64,000 nt of DNA from Glaciecola sp965660625 (GTDB lineage: Bacteria > Pseudomonadota > Gammaproteobacteria > Enterobacterales > Alteromonadaceae). Where the stretch lies: assembly GCA_965660625.1 (NCBI GenBank), contig CBFIAR010000001.1:310001-374000 (forward strand), read 5' to 3'. The notes below the pieces were generated by a model. The model made no database searches and was not told where the DNA came from. It worked only from the letters and a program-made list of their open reading frames with translations. This document shows, one piece after another, positions 34,765-44,435 of the stretch. How positions within the stretch are numbered: position 1 is the stretch's first letter; each line of letters opens with the position of its first letter. A program made the translations under genes and the position numbers.

Positions 34765-35625
34765 ATGAGCGACGACAACCCCCACTCTACCAGCGGTTCC
34801 TCGAATAAAAACTGGCTAGATCGTTTAGCCGGCTCTTTTAAGGGCGAACCGAGAAACAGAGAAGAACTTTCTGAAGTCATTTCAGATGCAGAGCAGCGAG
34901 ATGTAATAGATCCTCAAACAAAAGAAATGATAGAGGGGGTAATGACGGTCAGCGAAATTCGCGTCAGGGAAATAATGATCCCCAGAGCACAAATGGTTAC
35001 CATCGACATTGAACAAGGAGTTGAACAGTTTCTGCCTATTATGCTCGACCACGCTCACTCCCGTTACCCCGTTATTTCCGAAGACAAAGACCATATTGAA
35101 GGGATCTTACTGGCTAAAGATTTAATACCGTATGCGTTCTTACCAAACAAAGAATTTAAACTAAAAGAAGTACTCCGCGAAGCTATCATCGTCCCTGAAA
35201 GTAAGCGCGTTGACGTTTTGTTAAAAGAGTTTCGTCAACAACGCTACCATATGGCGATTGTCGTAGATGAATATGGCGGCGTTTCTGGTTTAGTCACTAT
35301 CGAAGACATCTTGGAGCTTATTGTTGGCGAGATTGAAGATGAATATGATGACGAAATCAAAGAAACGGATGAAATTCGTCCGCTCAATAAACACACCTAT
35401 TCCGTGAAAGCATTAACCTCTGTAGAAGACTTCAATCGATTTTTTGAAAGCAATTTAAATGAAGAAGAGTCGGATACTATTGGTGGTGTCGTGTTGCGTG
35501 CATTTGGTCACATGCCAGATACAGATGACGAAATTACGATAGAAAATATGAATTTTAAAATCACGAGCTCAGATAAACGTCGTATTGCGCAGTTAAAAAT
35601 TACACTGCTTGATTCCGAGGACTAG
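34765..35625 (+). CDS. corC: CorC/YbeX CBS-domain protein
   Basis: Cytosolic protein with two CBS domains (about 70-190, starting EIMIPRAQMVTIDIEQG) and a C-terminal CorC/HlyC transporter-associated domain (about 205-285). It is linked to magnesium/cobalt efflux and, in E. coli, to ribosome biology through its ybeZ-ybeY-ybeX-lnt operon. 286 residues. The IVVDEYGGVSGLVTIEDILE block is diagnostic. lnt follows directly. Confidence 0.94.
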   Translation: MSDDNPHSTSGSSNKNWLDRLAGSFKGEPRNREELSEVISDAEQRDVIDPQTKEMIEGVMTVSEIRVREIMIPRAQMVTIDIEQGVEQFLPIMLDHAHSRYPVISEDKDHIEGILLAKDLIPYAFLPNKEFKLKEVLREAIIVPESKRVDVLLKEFRQQRYHMAIVVDEYGGVSGLVTIEDILELIVGEIEDEYDDEIKETDEIRPLNKHTYSVKALTSVEDFNRFFESNLNEEESDTIGGVVLRAFGHMPDTDDEITIENMNFKITSSDKRRIAQLKITLLDSED

Positions 35626-35628
35626 AAT

Positions 35629-37170
35629 CTGAATATTTGGCTAAAAAGCGTTTTGCTTGTCATTTTAGGGGCAAGTTTAACCTTTGCGTTTGCCCCTTTT
35701 AGTGCTTGGTGGTTGCCTTTTCTTGTTCTTCCTATATGGTTTCTCGTTCAGTCTCAGCAGACCAAGCATAGTTTTACATTAGCCTGGTCTTTTAGCTTCG
35801 GTTACTTTGCTGCCGGTATTAGTTGGATCCATGTCAGCATATCTGTGCATGGTGGTCTGCCTTTAATTGCTTCTATCGGCATGATGTCCGTCTTGTGTGC
35901 TTATTTAGCTCTCTTTCCTGCAATCGCGATATACGTAACAAATCGTTTTTTTAATAGGCAGCTTTGGCCACTGACGCTGCCGTTATTTTGGTTGATTTTA
36001 GAGTTTGCTCGAGCAAACTTCATGACAGGATTTCCCTGGTTATCTATTGGTTACAGTCAATTAAATGGTCCGTTAAGTGGATGGATCCCATTGATAGGTG
36101 AAATCGGTGTTAGTGCAATCTTAGTCCTGATCACCGTCAATCTTGGGCTGATGCTCAATCAATTCCAAACGACCAAAAGAGTAGCTAACAATCAGCTGCA
36201 AGCAATATTTGTAGGCATCATTTTGTGCGTATCAGGTTTGGTCTTAGACAGCGTTGACTGGACTCAAGAAAGCGGCGAGATAAAGCGGGTGAGCATGGTT
36301 CAAGGTAATATTGAACAAACGATTCGTTGGGTTCCTGAACAAGACCGCCCAACAATGCAGAAATACTGGAATTTAACCAGCGAACATTGGGATTCTGATC
36401 TTATAATATGGCCAGAAGCCGCTATTCCAAAGCTTGAAATTGCTGCAACTGACTTTCTTGAGTTGCTTGACGAGAAAGCGACGCAAACAAACACAGCACT
36501 TATTACAGGTATTGTTGATGTAAATTATAACACTAAGAAAATTTATAATAATTTACTTAGCTTAGGCAATGATGAGTTAAATAAAAACACGCTTCCGTAC
36601 AAATATGGTCACACAAACCGTTTTGCGAAACATCATTTATTACCCATTGGTGAATTTGTCCCATTTGAATCCATATTAAGAAAACTTGCCCCCATTTTCG
36701 ATTTGCCCATGTCCTCATTTACAAGAGGCAGCTACGTCCAGACGAACTTGTTAGCCAACGGAATGACACTGGCACCAGCTATCTGTTTTGAAATTGCGTT
36801 TCCAAGTCAAATTCGAGCAAACTTAAATGATAATACTGACGCGATTGTTACAGTGAGCAATGACGCTTGGTTTGGCGATTCACATGGACCTCACCAGCAT
36901 TTAGAAATAGCGCAAATGCGTGCCAAAGAGTTTGGTTTGCCAGTGCTGCGCTCTACCAACACTGGAGTCACTGCGTTTATTGATCATAAAGGCGAAATTA
37001 GTGCACTAGCTCCGCAATTCAAAGATACTGTCCTTAGCGCAGATGTCTTGCTTGTAACAGGAAAAACACCTTATAGAGAGCTGGGCAACTGGCCTGTTTA
37101 TTTATTTTTTCTAATTTTATTCGTCATTGCTCTCTTGCAGAAGCAGATCAAACCACTGCGCAAACATTAG
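35629..37170 (+). CDS. lnt: Apolipoprotein N-acyltransferase
   Basis: Inner-membrane enzyme that adds the third acyl chain to lipoproteins. It has six to seven N-terminal membrane segments and a periplasmic nitrilase domain with the triad Glu (IIWPEAAIPKLE), Lys (FAKHHLLPIGEF) and Cys (APAICFEIAF). The start needs care: the first ATG/GTG/TTG in frame is a TTG at 35653 with no ribosome site, whereas a CTG at 35629 has GAGG at eight bases and restores the N-terminal NIWLKSVLLV. I annotate the CTG; the TTG would give 505 residues. Confidence 0.92.
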   Translation: MNIWLKSVLLVILGASLTFAFAPFSAWWLPFLVLPIWFLVQSQQTKHSFTLAWSFSFGYFAAGISWIHVSISVHGGLPLIASIGMMSVLCAYLALFPAIAIYVTNRFFNRQLWPLTLPLFWLILEFARANFMTGFPWLSIGYSQLNGPLSGWIPLIGEIGVSAILVLITVNLGLMLNQFQTTKRVANNQLQAIFVGIILCVSGLVLDSVDWTQESGEIKRVSMVQGNIEQTIRWVPEQDRPTMQKYWNLTSEHWDSDLIIWPEAAIPKLEIAATDFLELLDEKATQTNTALITGIVDVNYNTKKIYNNLLSLGNDELNKNTLPYKYGHTNRFAKHHLLPIGEFVPFESILRKLAPIFDLPMSSFTRGSYVQTNLLANGMTLAPAICFEIAFPSQIRANLNDNTDAIVTVSNDAWFGDSHGPHQHLEIAQMRAKEFGLPVLRSTNTGVTAFIDHKGEISALAPQFKDTVLSADVLLVTGKTPYRELGNWPVYLFFLILFVIALLQKQIKPLRKH

Positions 37171-37244
37171 AAGGTATACTACATAAATAACAAGAAATAC
37201 GGCTTACCTTGAATAGGGTAATACGTTGATAAAGGTGAACGGGT

Positions 37245-38903
37245 TTGCAAATTTTCAATACCATTAACAAACGTAATCTGCGTGGCGATATTCTCGGCGG
37301 GGTCACTGCGGCTATTGTCTCTTTGCCCCTAGCGCTAACGTTTGGTGTTGCGTCCGGCGTAGGACCTGAAGCAGGTTTATATGGTGCAATTATCATTGGC
37401 TTGTTTGCTGCATTGTTCGGTGGTACTCCAACCCTGATTTCTGAACCAACTGGGCCTATGACGGTTATCATGGCCGCGGTTGTTACGACACTGGTTGCCA
37501 GTAACCCTGACAATGGTTTGGCGATGGCATTCACCGTAGTGATGATCGCCGGTTTGACCCAAGTTATTTTTGGTATCATGAAACTCGGTAAATATATCAC
37601 CATGATGCCTTATAGTGTTATTAGCGGCTTTATGTCGGGCATAGGTTGTATCTTGATTGTGATGCAACTTGCTCCCGCCCTAGGTTCAGCAGCGCCAGCA
37701 GGTGGCGTAATAGGCACGCTGACGTCGTTGCCGGATATCATTAAAGATATCAGCTTTATCGAATTTGGCATGGCGCTAGCCACTATCGCTATCTTATATT
37801 TGACACCCAAAAAGCTTAAAAATATTGTACCTCCGCAACTCATTGCGCTCATCATGATATCCCTGATATCGGTTCTATTCTTCCAAACAATTGACATCAA
37901 GCGAATTGGCGACATAAACGTCACCTTACCTTCCATTGTGCTACCGGAATTTACACCAGATCAGATCAAAACTATGATCCTTGATGGCATCGTTCTTGGC
38001 ATGCTTGGGTGTATTGACTCAATGTTAACGTCGGTCATTGCAGATAATCTGACAAGAAGCGAGCACAAATCAGATAAAGAGCTCATTGGTCAAGGCATCG
38101 GTAACATGATGTCGGGTCTATTCGGAGGTTTACCTGGTGCTGGTGCAACTATGGGGACCGTTGTCAATATTCAGGCAGGAGCCAAAACAGCCCTCTCTGG
38201 ACTAATCCGAGTATTTGTTTTAGTCCTCGCTGTTTTTGGCGCCTCTAATCTGATATCAGTCATTCCAATAGCAGTATTAGCCGGTATAGCCGTGAAAGTC
38301 GGGATCGACATACTCGATTGGAGTTTTATTAAGCGCGCTCATAGAGTTTCTAAGCAATCTTCTTTAATTATGTATGCCGTTTTGTTACTCACGGTATTTG
38401 TCGACCTAGTAGTGGCTGTCGGCATCGGTGTCTTTATTGCTAACATAATGACGATTGAGAAACTCAGTGCCTCGCAAGAAAAGAATATTAAAGCGATCAG
38501 TGACGTTGACGGTCAACTGCCACTTAACATTGAGCAACAGCAGTTACTGAATAAAGCTAATGGTCAAATTTTGTTTTTCTATTTAAGCGGAACTATGATA
38601 TTCGGTGTTTCCAAAGCACTGTCGCGCGAATTGAGTAGCATGACCGAACACAAGGTCATTATTATCGACTTGAGCGATGTATCATTCCTAGACGATACTA
38701 TTGCCCTTGCTATAGAAAACTTAATAAAAGATGCTAATCAGCTACAGAAACACATTCTTGTATTAATTAAAAAAGGTAGTTCAAAGAAAAAACTTCAGAA
38801 GATGGGATTCTCTGACATTCTGCCACCTGATGCATTTGTGAGCAATCGGACAGAAGCATTAAGCAAAGCCACGGACTGGTTGAACGCTCAGGAACCAGCC
38901 TAA
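37245..38903 (+). CDS. SulP family anion transporter with STAS domain
   Basis: 552-residue inner-membrane transporter of the SulP (SLC26-like) family; substrates in the family include sulfate, bicarbonate and dicarboxylates, and cannot be told here. The N-terminal blocks LRGDILGGVTAAIVSLPLAL and SEPTGPMTVIMAAVV and about 12-14 membrane segments are followed by a cytosolic STAS domain (about 430-545, IIIDLSDVSFLDDTIALA). The start is a TTG with AAGG nine bases upstream. It follows lnt by 74 bp and is convergent with greA. Confidence 0.9.
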   Translation: MQIFNTINKRNLRGDILGGVTAAIVSLPLALTFGVASGVGPEAGLYGAIIIGLFAALFGGTPTLISEPTGPMTVIMAAVVTTLVASNPDNGLAMAFTVVMIAGLTQVIFGIMKLGKYITMMPYSVISGFMSGIGCILIVMQLAPALGSAAPAGGVIGTLTSLPDIIKDISFIEFGMALATIAILYLTPKKLKNIVPPQLIALIMISLISVLFFQTIDIKRIGDINVTLPSIVLPEFTPDQIKTMILDGIVLGMLGCIDSMLTSVIADNLTRSEHKSDKELIGQGIGNMMSGLFGGLPGAGATMGTVVNIQAGAKTALSGLIRVFVLVLAVFGASNLISVIPIAVLAGIAVKVGIDILDWSFIKRAHRVSKQSSLIMYAVLLLTVFVDLVVAVGIGVFIANIMTIEKLSASQEKNIKAISDVDGQLPLNIEQQQLLNKANGQILFFYLSGTMIFGVSKALSRELSSMTEHKVIIIDLSDVSFLDDTIALAIENLIKDANQLQKHILVLIKKGSSKKKLQKMGFSDILPPDAFVSNRTEALSKATDWLNAQEPA

Positions 38904-38930
38904 ATTCGGAATGGTGAAATGAGCGTGTTG

Positions 38931-38958
38931 GTCAGAGCATGTAAATGCTTTGACACCA
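38931..38958. terminator. Possible terminator, SulP gene / greA
   Basis: GTCAGAGCAT and ATGCTTTGAC pair (one G-U) around a three-base GTA loop, between convergent genes, followed on the + strand by CACCATTTTAAA. The T-tract is short. Confidence 0.4.
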
Positions 38959-38960
38959 TT

Positions 38961-39437
38961 TTAAATATACTCTACGTGAATGATTTCAAATTCAACACTA
39001 CCTGCTGGTGTTTGAATATTCACAACATCATCAACCACTTTACCAACCAAACCTCGAGCAATCGGTGAATTAACCGAAATGAGGAGTTTCTTAATATCTG
39101 ATTCATCATCACCCACAATTTTATAGGTAATTTCTTCCTCTGTTTTACAATTCATCACGGTCACTGTTGTGCCAAATATCACTTTACCCGTGTTTGGGAT
39201 TTTAGTTACATCAATAATTTGTGCGTTTGACAATTTACCTTCAATATCTTGAATGCGGCCTTCACAAAAACTTTGTTGCTCACGCGCTGCATGATACTCC
39301 GCATTTTCCTTTAAATCACCGTGCTCACGTGCAGTCGCAATTGACTTAATGATCTCTGGACGTTTTACTGTTTTCAATTCAAGTAATTCTTTTTGAAGCA
39401 TTTTTGCGCCATGCGCAGTCATTGGATATGTAGTCAT
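38961..39437 (-). CDS. greA: Transcription elongation factor GreA
   Basis: Secondary-channel factor that stimulates RNA cleavage by backtracked RNA polymerase. 158 residues, as in E. coli. The N-terminal coiled coil carries the acidic tip REHGDLKENAEYHAAREQQ with the catalytic Asp/Glu; the C-terminal FKBP-like domain ends ISVNSPIARGLVGK to FEIIHVEYI. It is downstream of carAB in the same direction but separated by a terminator at 39537-39566, so it has its own promoter. Confidence 0.97.
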   Translation of the reverse strand: MTTYPMTAHGAKMLQKELLELKTVKRPEIIKSIATAREHGDLKENAEYHAAREQQSFCEGRIQDIEGKLSNAQIIDVTKIPNTGKVIFGTTVTVMNCKTEEEITYKIVGDDESDIKKLLISVNSPIARGLVGKVVDDVVNIQTPAGSVEFEIIHVEYI

Positions 39438-39536
39438 GTATCTACTCTTTATTTTTTGTAGTATCTAAAACAGAAATGGTATCATTAATATTCATAAAAT
39501 ATAGTTCTCTCAAGAACACTTCACCGATCCATACTA

Positions 39537-39566
39537 AGCAAAAATGCGCCAATCTCGGCGCATTTC
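39537..39566 (-). terminator. Terminator after carB
   Basis: Read leftward: AATGCGCC-GAGATT-GGCGCATT then TTTTGC. It ends the carAB transcript, about 100 bp beyond the carB stop, before greA. Confidence 0.8.
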
Positions 39567-39570
39567 ATAT

Positions 39571-39593
39571 TCAATCAATCAATCAATCAATCA
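39571..39593. repeat. (TCAA) tetranucleotide microsatellite
   Basis: Five perfect TCAA units plus TCA, in the carB-greA gap just next to the carB terminator. It is non-coding. Confidence 0.8.
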
Positions 39594-39665
39594 TGTGATT
39601 ATATACTATTTTTGAAATGGCTAAAGCCCGTTAACAGACTTCAGCACAATATTCATCAAGTTCCC

Positions 39666-42600
39666 CTAGGCATTTATTCGCTTATGCAGCTCTTGCACCG
39701 AGGTAACATTGGTTTTAGCATCAGCAGTTCTTGCTCTAATTGTTGCAAACGCAGCATTCAGTGTCGTTGTGTAACTAATCTTGTTAAGCAATGCTTCGCG
39801 ACGAATATAAACAGAATCGTTTATTGCCTGTCTACCCTCAGTCGTATTTACGACATAACAGTATTCACCATTTTTAATTGCGTCAACAATATTAGGACGA
39901 CCTTCCGAAAGCTTGTTTACAACAGCACATTTTACGCCATGCTCAGCAAGTAATTGCGCTGTGCCTTTGGTAGCTTCGACAGTAAAGCCCTGCTCGATCA
40001 TCTCTTTTGCCAAGCCAATTAAACGTTGCTTATCGTTATTGCGAACCGATAGCAGCACTTTGCCCTCGACAGGAAGTGGTTCTGAGGCACCCAAGTTTGC
40101 TTTGGCATAAGCTTCATCGAAACCGTTACCCACGCCCATCACTTCACCTGTTGAACGCATCTCTGGACCCAATAGTGGATCGACACCTTGAAATTTAGCA
40201 AACGGTAACACAACTTCTTTTACGCTGAAGAAAGGTGGAATTATTTCTTTCGTAAAACCTTGTGTTGCTAAACTTGTTCCAGCCATGACTCGTGCAGCAA
40301 TTTTTGCGAGTGGAGCACCCGTTGCTTTTGATACAAATGGAACCGTTCTGGCGGCTCTCGGATTAACTTCAATTAGATAAACTTCATTGTCTTTAATCGC
40401 AAACTGTGTATTCATCAAGCCCACAACTTCGAGCTCTAAGGCCATTTGCGTCACTTGCTTGCGCATGACGTCCTGGATTTCTTTTGATAGTGTATAAGGC
40501 GGTAAGCTACACGCTGAATCCCCAGAGTGAACACCCGCTTGTTCAATATGTTCCATGATGCCACCTATTACGACTTGCTCACCATCGCAGATAGCATCTA
40601 TATCAACTTCAATGGCGTCGTCTAGGAAACGGTCAAGCAAAACTGGGCTATCGTTAGAGACTTTCACAGCTTCATTCAAATAACGTCTCAAATCCTGCAG
40701 ATCATAGACAATCTCCATTGCTCGGCCGCCTAATACATATGACGGACGCACCACTAATGGGAAACCAATAATTGAAGCCTGAGTCATGGCTTCTTCCATA
40801 TTGCTAACAGTCGCATTTGCAGGTTGCTTTAAACCGAGTTTGTTAACCATATGCTGGAAGCGTTCACGATCTTCTGCGCGATCAATCGCATCAGGCGAGG
40901 TACCAATAATCGGCACACCATTTTCTTTCAATGCTCTAGCTAACTTGAGTGGAGTTTGACCACCGTACTGCACAATAACGCCTTTTGGCTTTTCAATGCG
41001 CACTATTTCTAACACGTCTTCGAGCGTAACTGGCTCAAAATAAAGGCGATCTGACGTGTCGTAATCCGTTGAAACCGTCTCAGGGTTGCAGTTAACCATG
41101 ATTGTCTCATATCCATCTTCACGCATTGCCAATGCAGCGTGCACACAACAATAGTCAAATTCAATGCCTTGGCCAATGCGGTTTGGACCACCGCCAAGTA
41201 CCATTATCTTTTCTCTATTCGACGGATTCGACTCGCATTCTTCATCATATGTACTGTACATGTAGGCTGTTGAGGTGCTGAACTCTGCAGCACAGGTATC
41301 TACACGCTTGTAAACCGGCAACACATGAAACTTATTGCGCATGTCTCGCACATCATCCTCAGCCACATTGGTCAGCTCTGCTAAACGAGCATCCGCAAAA
41401 CCTTTGCGTTTAAGCGTCCTCATCAGCTTTTCATCAACTTCTGACAAGCCAATGCGCTCTACCAGTTGCTCTAATTGTACAATGTCTTCTATTTGCACTA
41501 AATACCAACGGTCAATGTTGGTAAGTGAATGCACTTCATCTACCGACATACCCATTCTAAAAGCATCACCAATATACCAAATGCGCTCAGCGCCCGGTTC
41601 ACGGAGTTCATAAATAAGTTTGTTTTTGGCTTCTGGGTCATTCAAATCAAGAATCGGATTCAGGCCTGAAACGCCAACTTCGAGTCCACGCAATGCTTTT
41701 TGCAATGATTCTTGCATATTACGACCAATCGCCATGACTTCGCCAACTGATTTCATTTGTGTTGTCAGACGGTCATTTGAACCCGCAAATTTTTCAAAGT
41801 TAAAACGCGGTATTTTGGTTACTACATAATCAATCGCAGGTTCAAACGAAGCTGGCGTTAAACCACCCGTGATATCATTTGCTAATTCATCCAGTGTATA
41901 GCCAATCGCTAGTTTTGCGGCAATTTTGGCAATTGGAAATCCTGTCGCCTTCGACGCAAGTGCCGACGAACGGGATACCCGCGGATTCATTTCGATAATA
42001 ACCATTCTGCCAGTATCTGGACAAACGCCAAACTGCACGTTAGAACCACCTGTTTCAACACCAATCTCACGTAACACAGCCATTGCTGCATTTCGCATGA
42101 TTTGAAACTCTTTATCGGTCAAAGTCTGTGCTGGTGCAACTGTTATAGAGTCGCCGGTGTGCACACCCATAGGGTCAATATTTTCAATGGTACAAACAAT
42201 AATGCAGTTATCGGCTTTATCCCGCACCACTTCCATTTCATATTCTTTCCAGCCTATTAATGACTCATCAATAAGCAGTTCAGATGTGGGCGATAAATCC
42301 AGACCTCGAGTACATATTTCAGTGAATTCATCTTTGTTGTAGGCGATACCACCGCCGCTTCCACCCATGGTAAACGAAGGGCGGATAATGCATGGAAAAC
42401 CAATCCGCGTTGATACATCATAGGCTTGCTCTAGGTCATGTGCTATTTCAGCTCTTGGGCATTCTAAACCGATCGATTTCATGGCTTTATCGAAGCGTTC
42501 TCTATCTTCGGCTTTATCAATAGCGTCAGCAGAAGCGCCAATTAATTCAACATTGAATTCTTTTAATACCCCGTGTTTGTTGAGGTCTAAAGCACAGTTA

Positions 42601-42887
42601 AGTGCTGTTTGCCCACCCATTGTGGGTAACACGGCATCGGGGCGCTCTTTAGCAATGATGTTGCGCACAACTTCCCATTGAATTGGCTCAATGTAAGTTG
42701 CATCCGCCATTTCTGGGTCGGTCATAATAGTAGCTGGATTGGAGTTAACAAGAATGACTCTGTAACCCTCTTCACGTAATGCTTTACAAGCTTGCGCGCC
42801 CGAATAGTCAAACTCACAAGCTTGACCGATCACGATAGGTCCAGCACCAAGAATTAAGATACTCTTGAGGTCGGTACGTTTTGGCAT
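39666..42887 (-). CDS. carB: Carbamoyl-phosphate synthase large subunit
   Basis: Makes carbamoyl phosphate from bicarbonate, ammonia and two ATP, for pyrimidines and arginine. 1073 residues, as in E. coli. Two homologous halves each carry an ATP-grasp domain: the first opens ILILGAGPIVIGQACEFDYSG with FTMGGSGGGIAYN, the second MVLGGGPNRIGQGIEFDYCC with SYVLGGRAMEIV. An MGS-like allosteric domain (about 940-1073) follows. carA lies 17 bp upstream. Confidence 0.97.
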   Translation of the reverse strand: MPKRTDLKSILILGAGPIVIGQACEFDYSGAQACKALREEGYRVILVNSNPATIMTDPEMADATYIEPIQWEVVRNIIAKERPDAVLPTMGGQTALNCALDLNKHGVLKEFNVELIGASADAIDKAEDRERFDKAMKSIGLECPRAEIAHDLEQAYDVSTRIGFPCIIRPSFTMGGSGGGIAYNKDEFTEICTRGLDLSPTSELLIDESLIGWKEYEMEVVRDKADNCIIVCTIENIDPMGVHTGDSITVAPAQTLTDKEFQIMRNAAMAVLREIGVETGGSNVQFGVCPDTGRMVIIEMNPRVSRSSALASKATGFPIAKIAAKLAIGYTLDELANDITGGLTPASFEPAIDYVVTKIPRFNFEKFAGSNDRLTTQMKSVGEVMAIGRNMQESLQKALRGLEVGVSGLNPILDLNDPEAKNKLIYELREPGAERIWYIGDAFRMGMSVDEVHSLTNIDRWYLVQIEDIVQLEQLVERIGLSEVDEKLMRTLKRKGFADARLAELTNVAEDDVRDMRNKFHVLPVYKRVDTCAAEFSTSTAYMYSTYDEECESNPSNREKIMVLGGGPNRIGQGIEFDYCCVHAALAMREDGYETIMVNCNPETVSTDYDTSDRLYFEPVTLEDVLEIVRIEKPKGVIVQYGGQTPLKLARALKENGVPIIGTSPDAIDRAEDRERFQHMVNKLGLKQPANATVSNMEEAMTQASIIGFPLVVRPSYVLGGRAMEIVYDLQDLRRYLNEAVKVSNDSPVLLDRFLDDAIEVDIDAICDGEQVVIGGIMEHIEQAGVHSGDSACSLPPYTLSKEIQDVMRKQVTQMALELEVVGLMNTQFAIKDNEVYLIEVNPRAARTVPFVSKATGAPLAKIAARVMAGTSLATQGFTKEIIPPFFSVKEVVLPFAKFQGVDPLLGPEMRSTGEVMGVGNGFDEAYAKANLGASEPLPVEGKVLLSVRNNDKQRLIGLAKEMIEQGFTVEATKGTAQLLAEHGVKCAVVNKLSEGRPNIVDAIKNGEYCYVVNTTEGRQAINDSVYIRREALLNKISYTTTLNAAFATIRARTADAKTNVTSVQELHKRINA

Positions 42888-42904
42888 AGTCTGATTTCCT
42901 ACTA

Positions 42905-44044
42905 TTAAGCTTGTTTCTGAGACTGAACTATTTGTTCAATAAATTTATCAAATAACGGCGCTGCATCATGCGGGCCCGGACTCGCTTCAGGATGACCTTG
43001 GAAGCTAAACGCAGGTTTATCTTTGTGCTCAATACCCTGCAGTGATTTGTCGAATAAAGAAACGTGAGTTACTTTAAGACAATCAGGCAATGACGACTCA
43101 TCCACAGCAAAACCGTGATTTTGGCTTGTAATCATGACAACATTTCGGGCTAAATCTTTTACCGGATGGTTTGCACCGTGATGGCCAAATTTCATCTTCT
43201 CTGTTTTTGCACCGCTCGCTAATGCTAATAATTGGTGTCCTAAGCAAATGCCAAAGATTGGAATCGATTTTTCGAGAAAAATCTTGATAGCGTCAATAGC
43301 GTAAACACAAGGTTCAGGGTCACCTGGGCCATTAGACAAAAAGATACCGTCTGGGTTTAACGCCAACACTTCTGCTGCTGGGGTTTGTGCTGGAACCAGC
43401 GTAAGTTTACAACCACGGTCTACTAGCATTCTCAAAATATTATTCTTCGCACCAAAGTCGTAAGCCACTACATGGTAAGGTAGGTCTTGCTTGCCAGTGT
43501 TGTAGCCCTTTCCAAGCTCCCAAGAGCCATCTATCCACGTTGTTTGTTCTGCTCTGGAGACGATTTTTGCGAGATCCATTCCCTTTAAACCGGGGAAAGC
43601 CTTCGCTTCCGCTAAAGCTTGTTCTTGCGTTAATGCACCCGCTGTCACAATACAGCCTCGCTGAGCACCTTTATCACGCAAAATACGAGTTAAACGTCGT
43701 GTATCAATATCGGCTATTGCAACAATATTATTTTTGACCAGATAATCAGAGAGAGTTTGCTCGCTCCTAAAATTACTAGCGATAAGAGGTAGGTCACGAA
43801 TTATTAGGCCTTTAGCCCATATTTTATCAGATTCGACATCTTCGGAGTTTACTCCGGTGTTACCTATGTGAGGGTATGTCAGTGTGATGATTTGTTCAGC
43901 GTATGATGGGTCGGTAAGAATTTCTTGATAACCAGTCATTGATGTATTGAAAACAACTTCTCCAACACTGTGACCCATACAACCTATTGCGGTACCATTG
44001 AAAACAGAACCATCTTCTAGCACTAAAAGGGCAGAAATAGCCAA
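42905..44044 (-). CDS. carA: Carbamoyl-phosphate synthase small subunit
   Basis: Glutamine amidotransferase subunit that feeds ammonia to CarB through a tunnel. The C-terminal class I GATase domain has the catalytic Cys in GICLGHQLLALASGAK and the His/Glu pair in FQGHPEASPGPHD; the N-terminal domain opens ALLVLEDGSVFNGTAIG. 379 residues. The start is a TTG directly after a strong AGGAGG (five-base gap); I recall that E. coli carA is also reported to start with UUG. It is the first gene of carAB. Confidence 0.97.
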   Translation of the reverse strand: MAISALLVLEDGSVFNGTAIGCMGHSVGEVVFNTSMTGYQEILTDPSYAEQIITLTYPHIGNTGVNSEDVESDKIWAKGLIIRDLPLIASNFRSEQTLSDYLVKNNIVAIADIDTRRLTRILRDKGAQRGCIVTAGALTQEQALAEAKAFPGLKGMDLAKIVSRAEQTTWIDGSWELGKGYNTGKQDLPYHVVAYDFGAKNNILRMLVDRGCKLTLVPAQTPAAEVLALNPDGIFLSNGPGDPEPCVYAIDAIKIFLEKSIPIFGICLGHQLLALASGAKTEKMKFGHHGANHPVKDLARNVVMITSQNHGFAVDESSLPDCLKVTHVSLFDKSLQGIEHKDKPAFSFQGHPEASPGPHDAAPLFDKFIEQIVQSQKQA

Positions 44045-44317
44045 GTCAACCTCCTAAAATTAAAGGTAACAAGGGAAATAACAGCGAAATACTGATATTT
44101 CCGAAAAATACATGAAAAGCATCAAAAAATAGCTTTTCCAGTAGCTTCTTCGCGAATCTTCGCACTTTCAACACATAAGCGCTAGCTCAATCATTTGGCT
44201 TTTCTTGCCGTGGATTTATGCTTGCGCCTAGACCGAAATTGCAAATTTATGGCAAATTCCGCTGATTATATATTAATGCCAGCAAATGATCTAATTGTTT
44301 CTCAAATTAAACAAGTA

Positions 44318-44345
44318 AATATACAAAAACAAGCGCTAGAGTCAA
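44318..44345 (-). promoter_or_regulatory. Sigma-70-type promoter for carAB
   Basis: Read leftward: TTGACT (44345-44340), 16-base spacer, TATATT (44323-44318). It would start the transcript near 44311, giving a leader of roughly 265 nt before carA. The 390 bp gap 44045-44435 between carA and dapB shows no credible gene; I found no clear ARG box by eye. Confidence 0.55.
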
Positions 44346-44435
44346 ATTATGCAAACAAAGCTTTAAAAAATACACTAATTAAGCGTAATATTGTCAATTA
44401 CGATTAGAGTAAGGTCGTTGTAAGCAAATGCTCAA

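Noticed and set aside
44195..44407. 70-codon + strand frame between carA and dapB
   Set aside because: It overlaps the predicted carAB promoter on the other strand and has no ribosome site.
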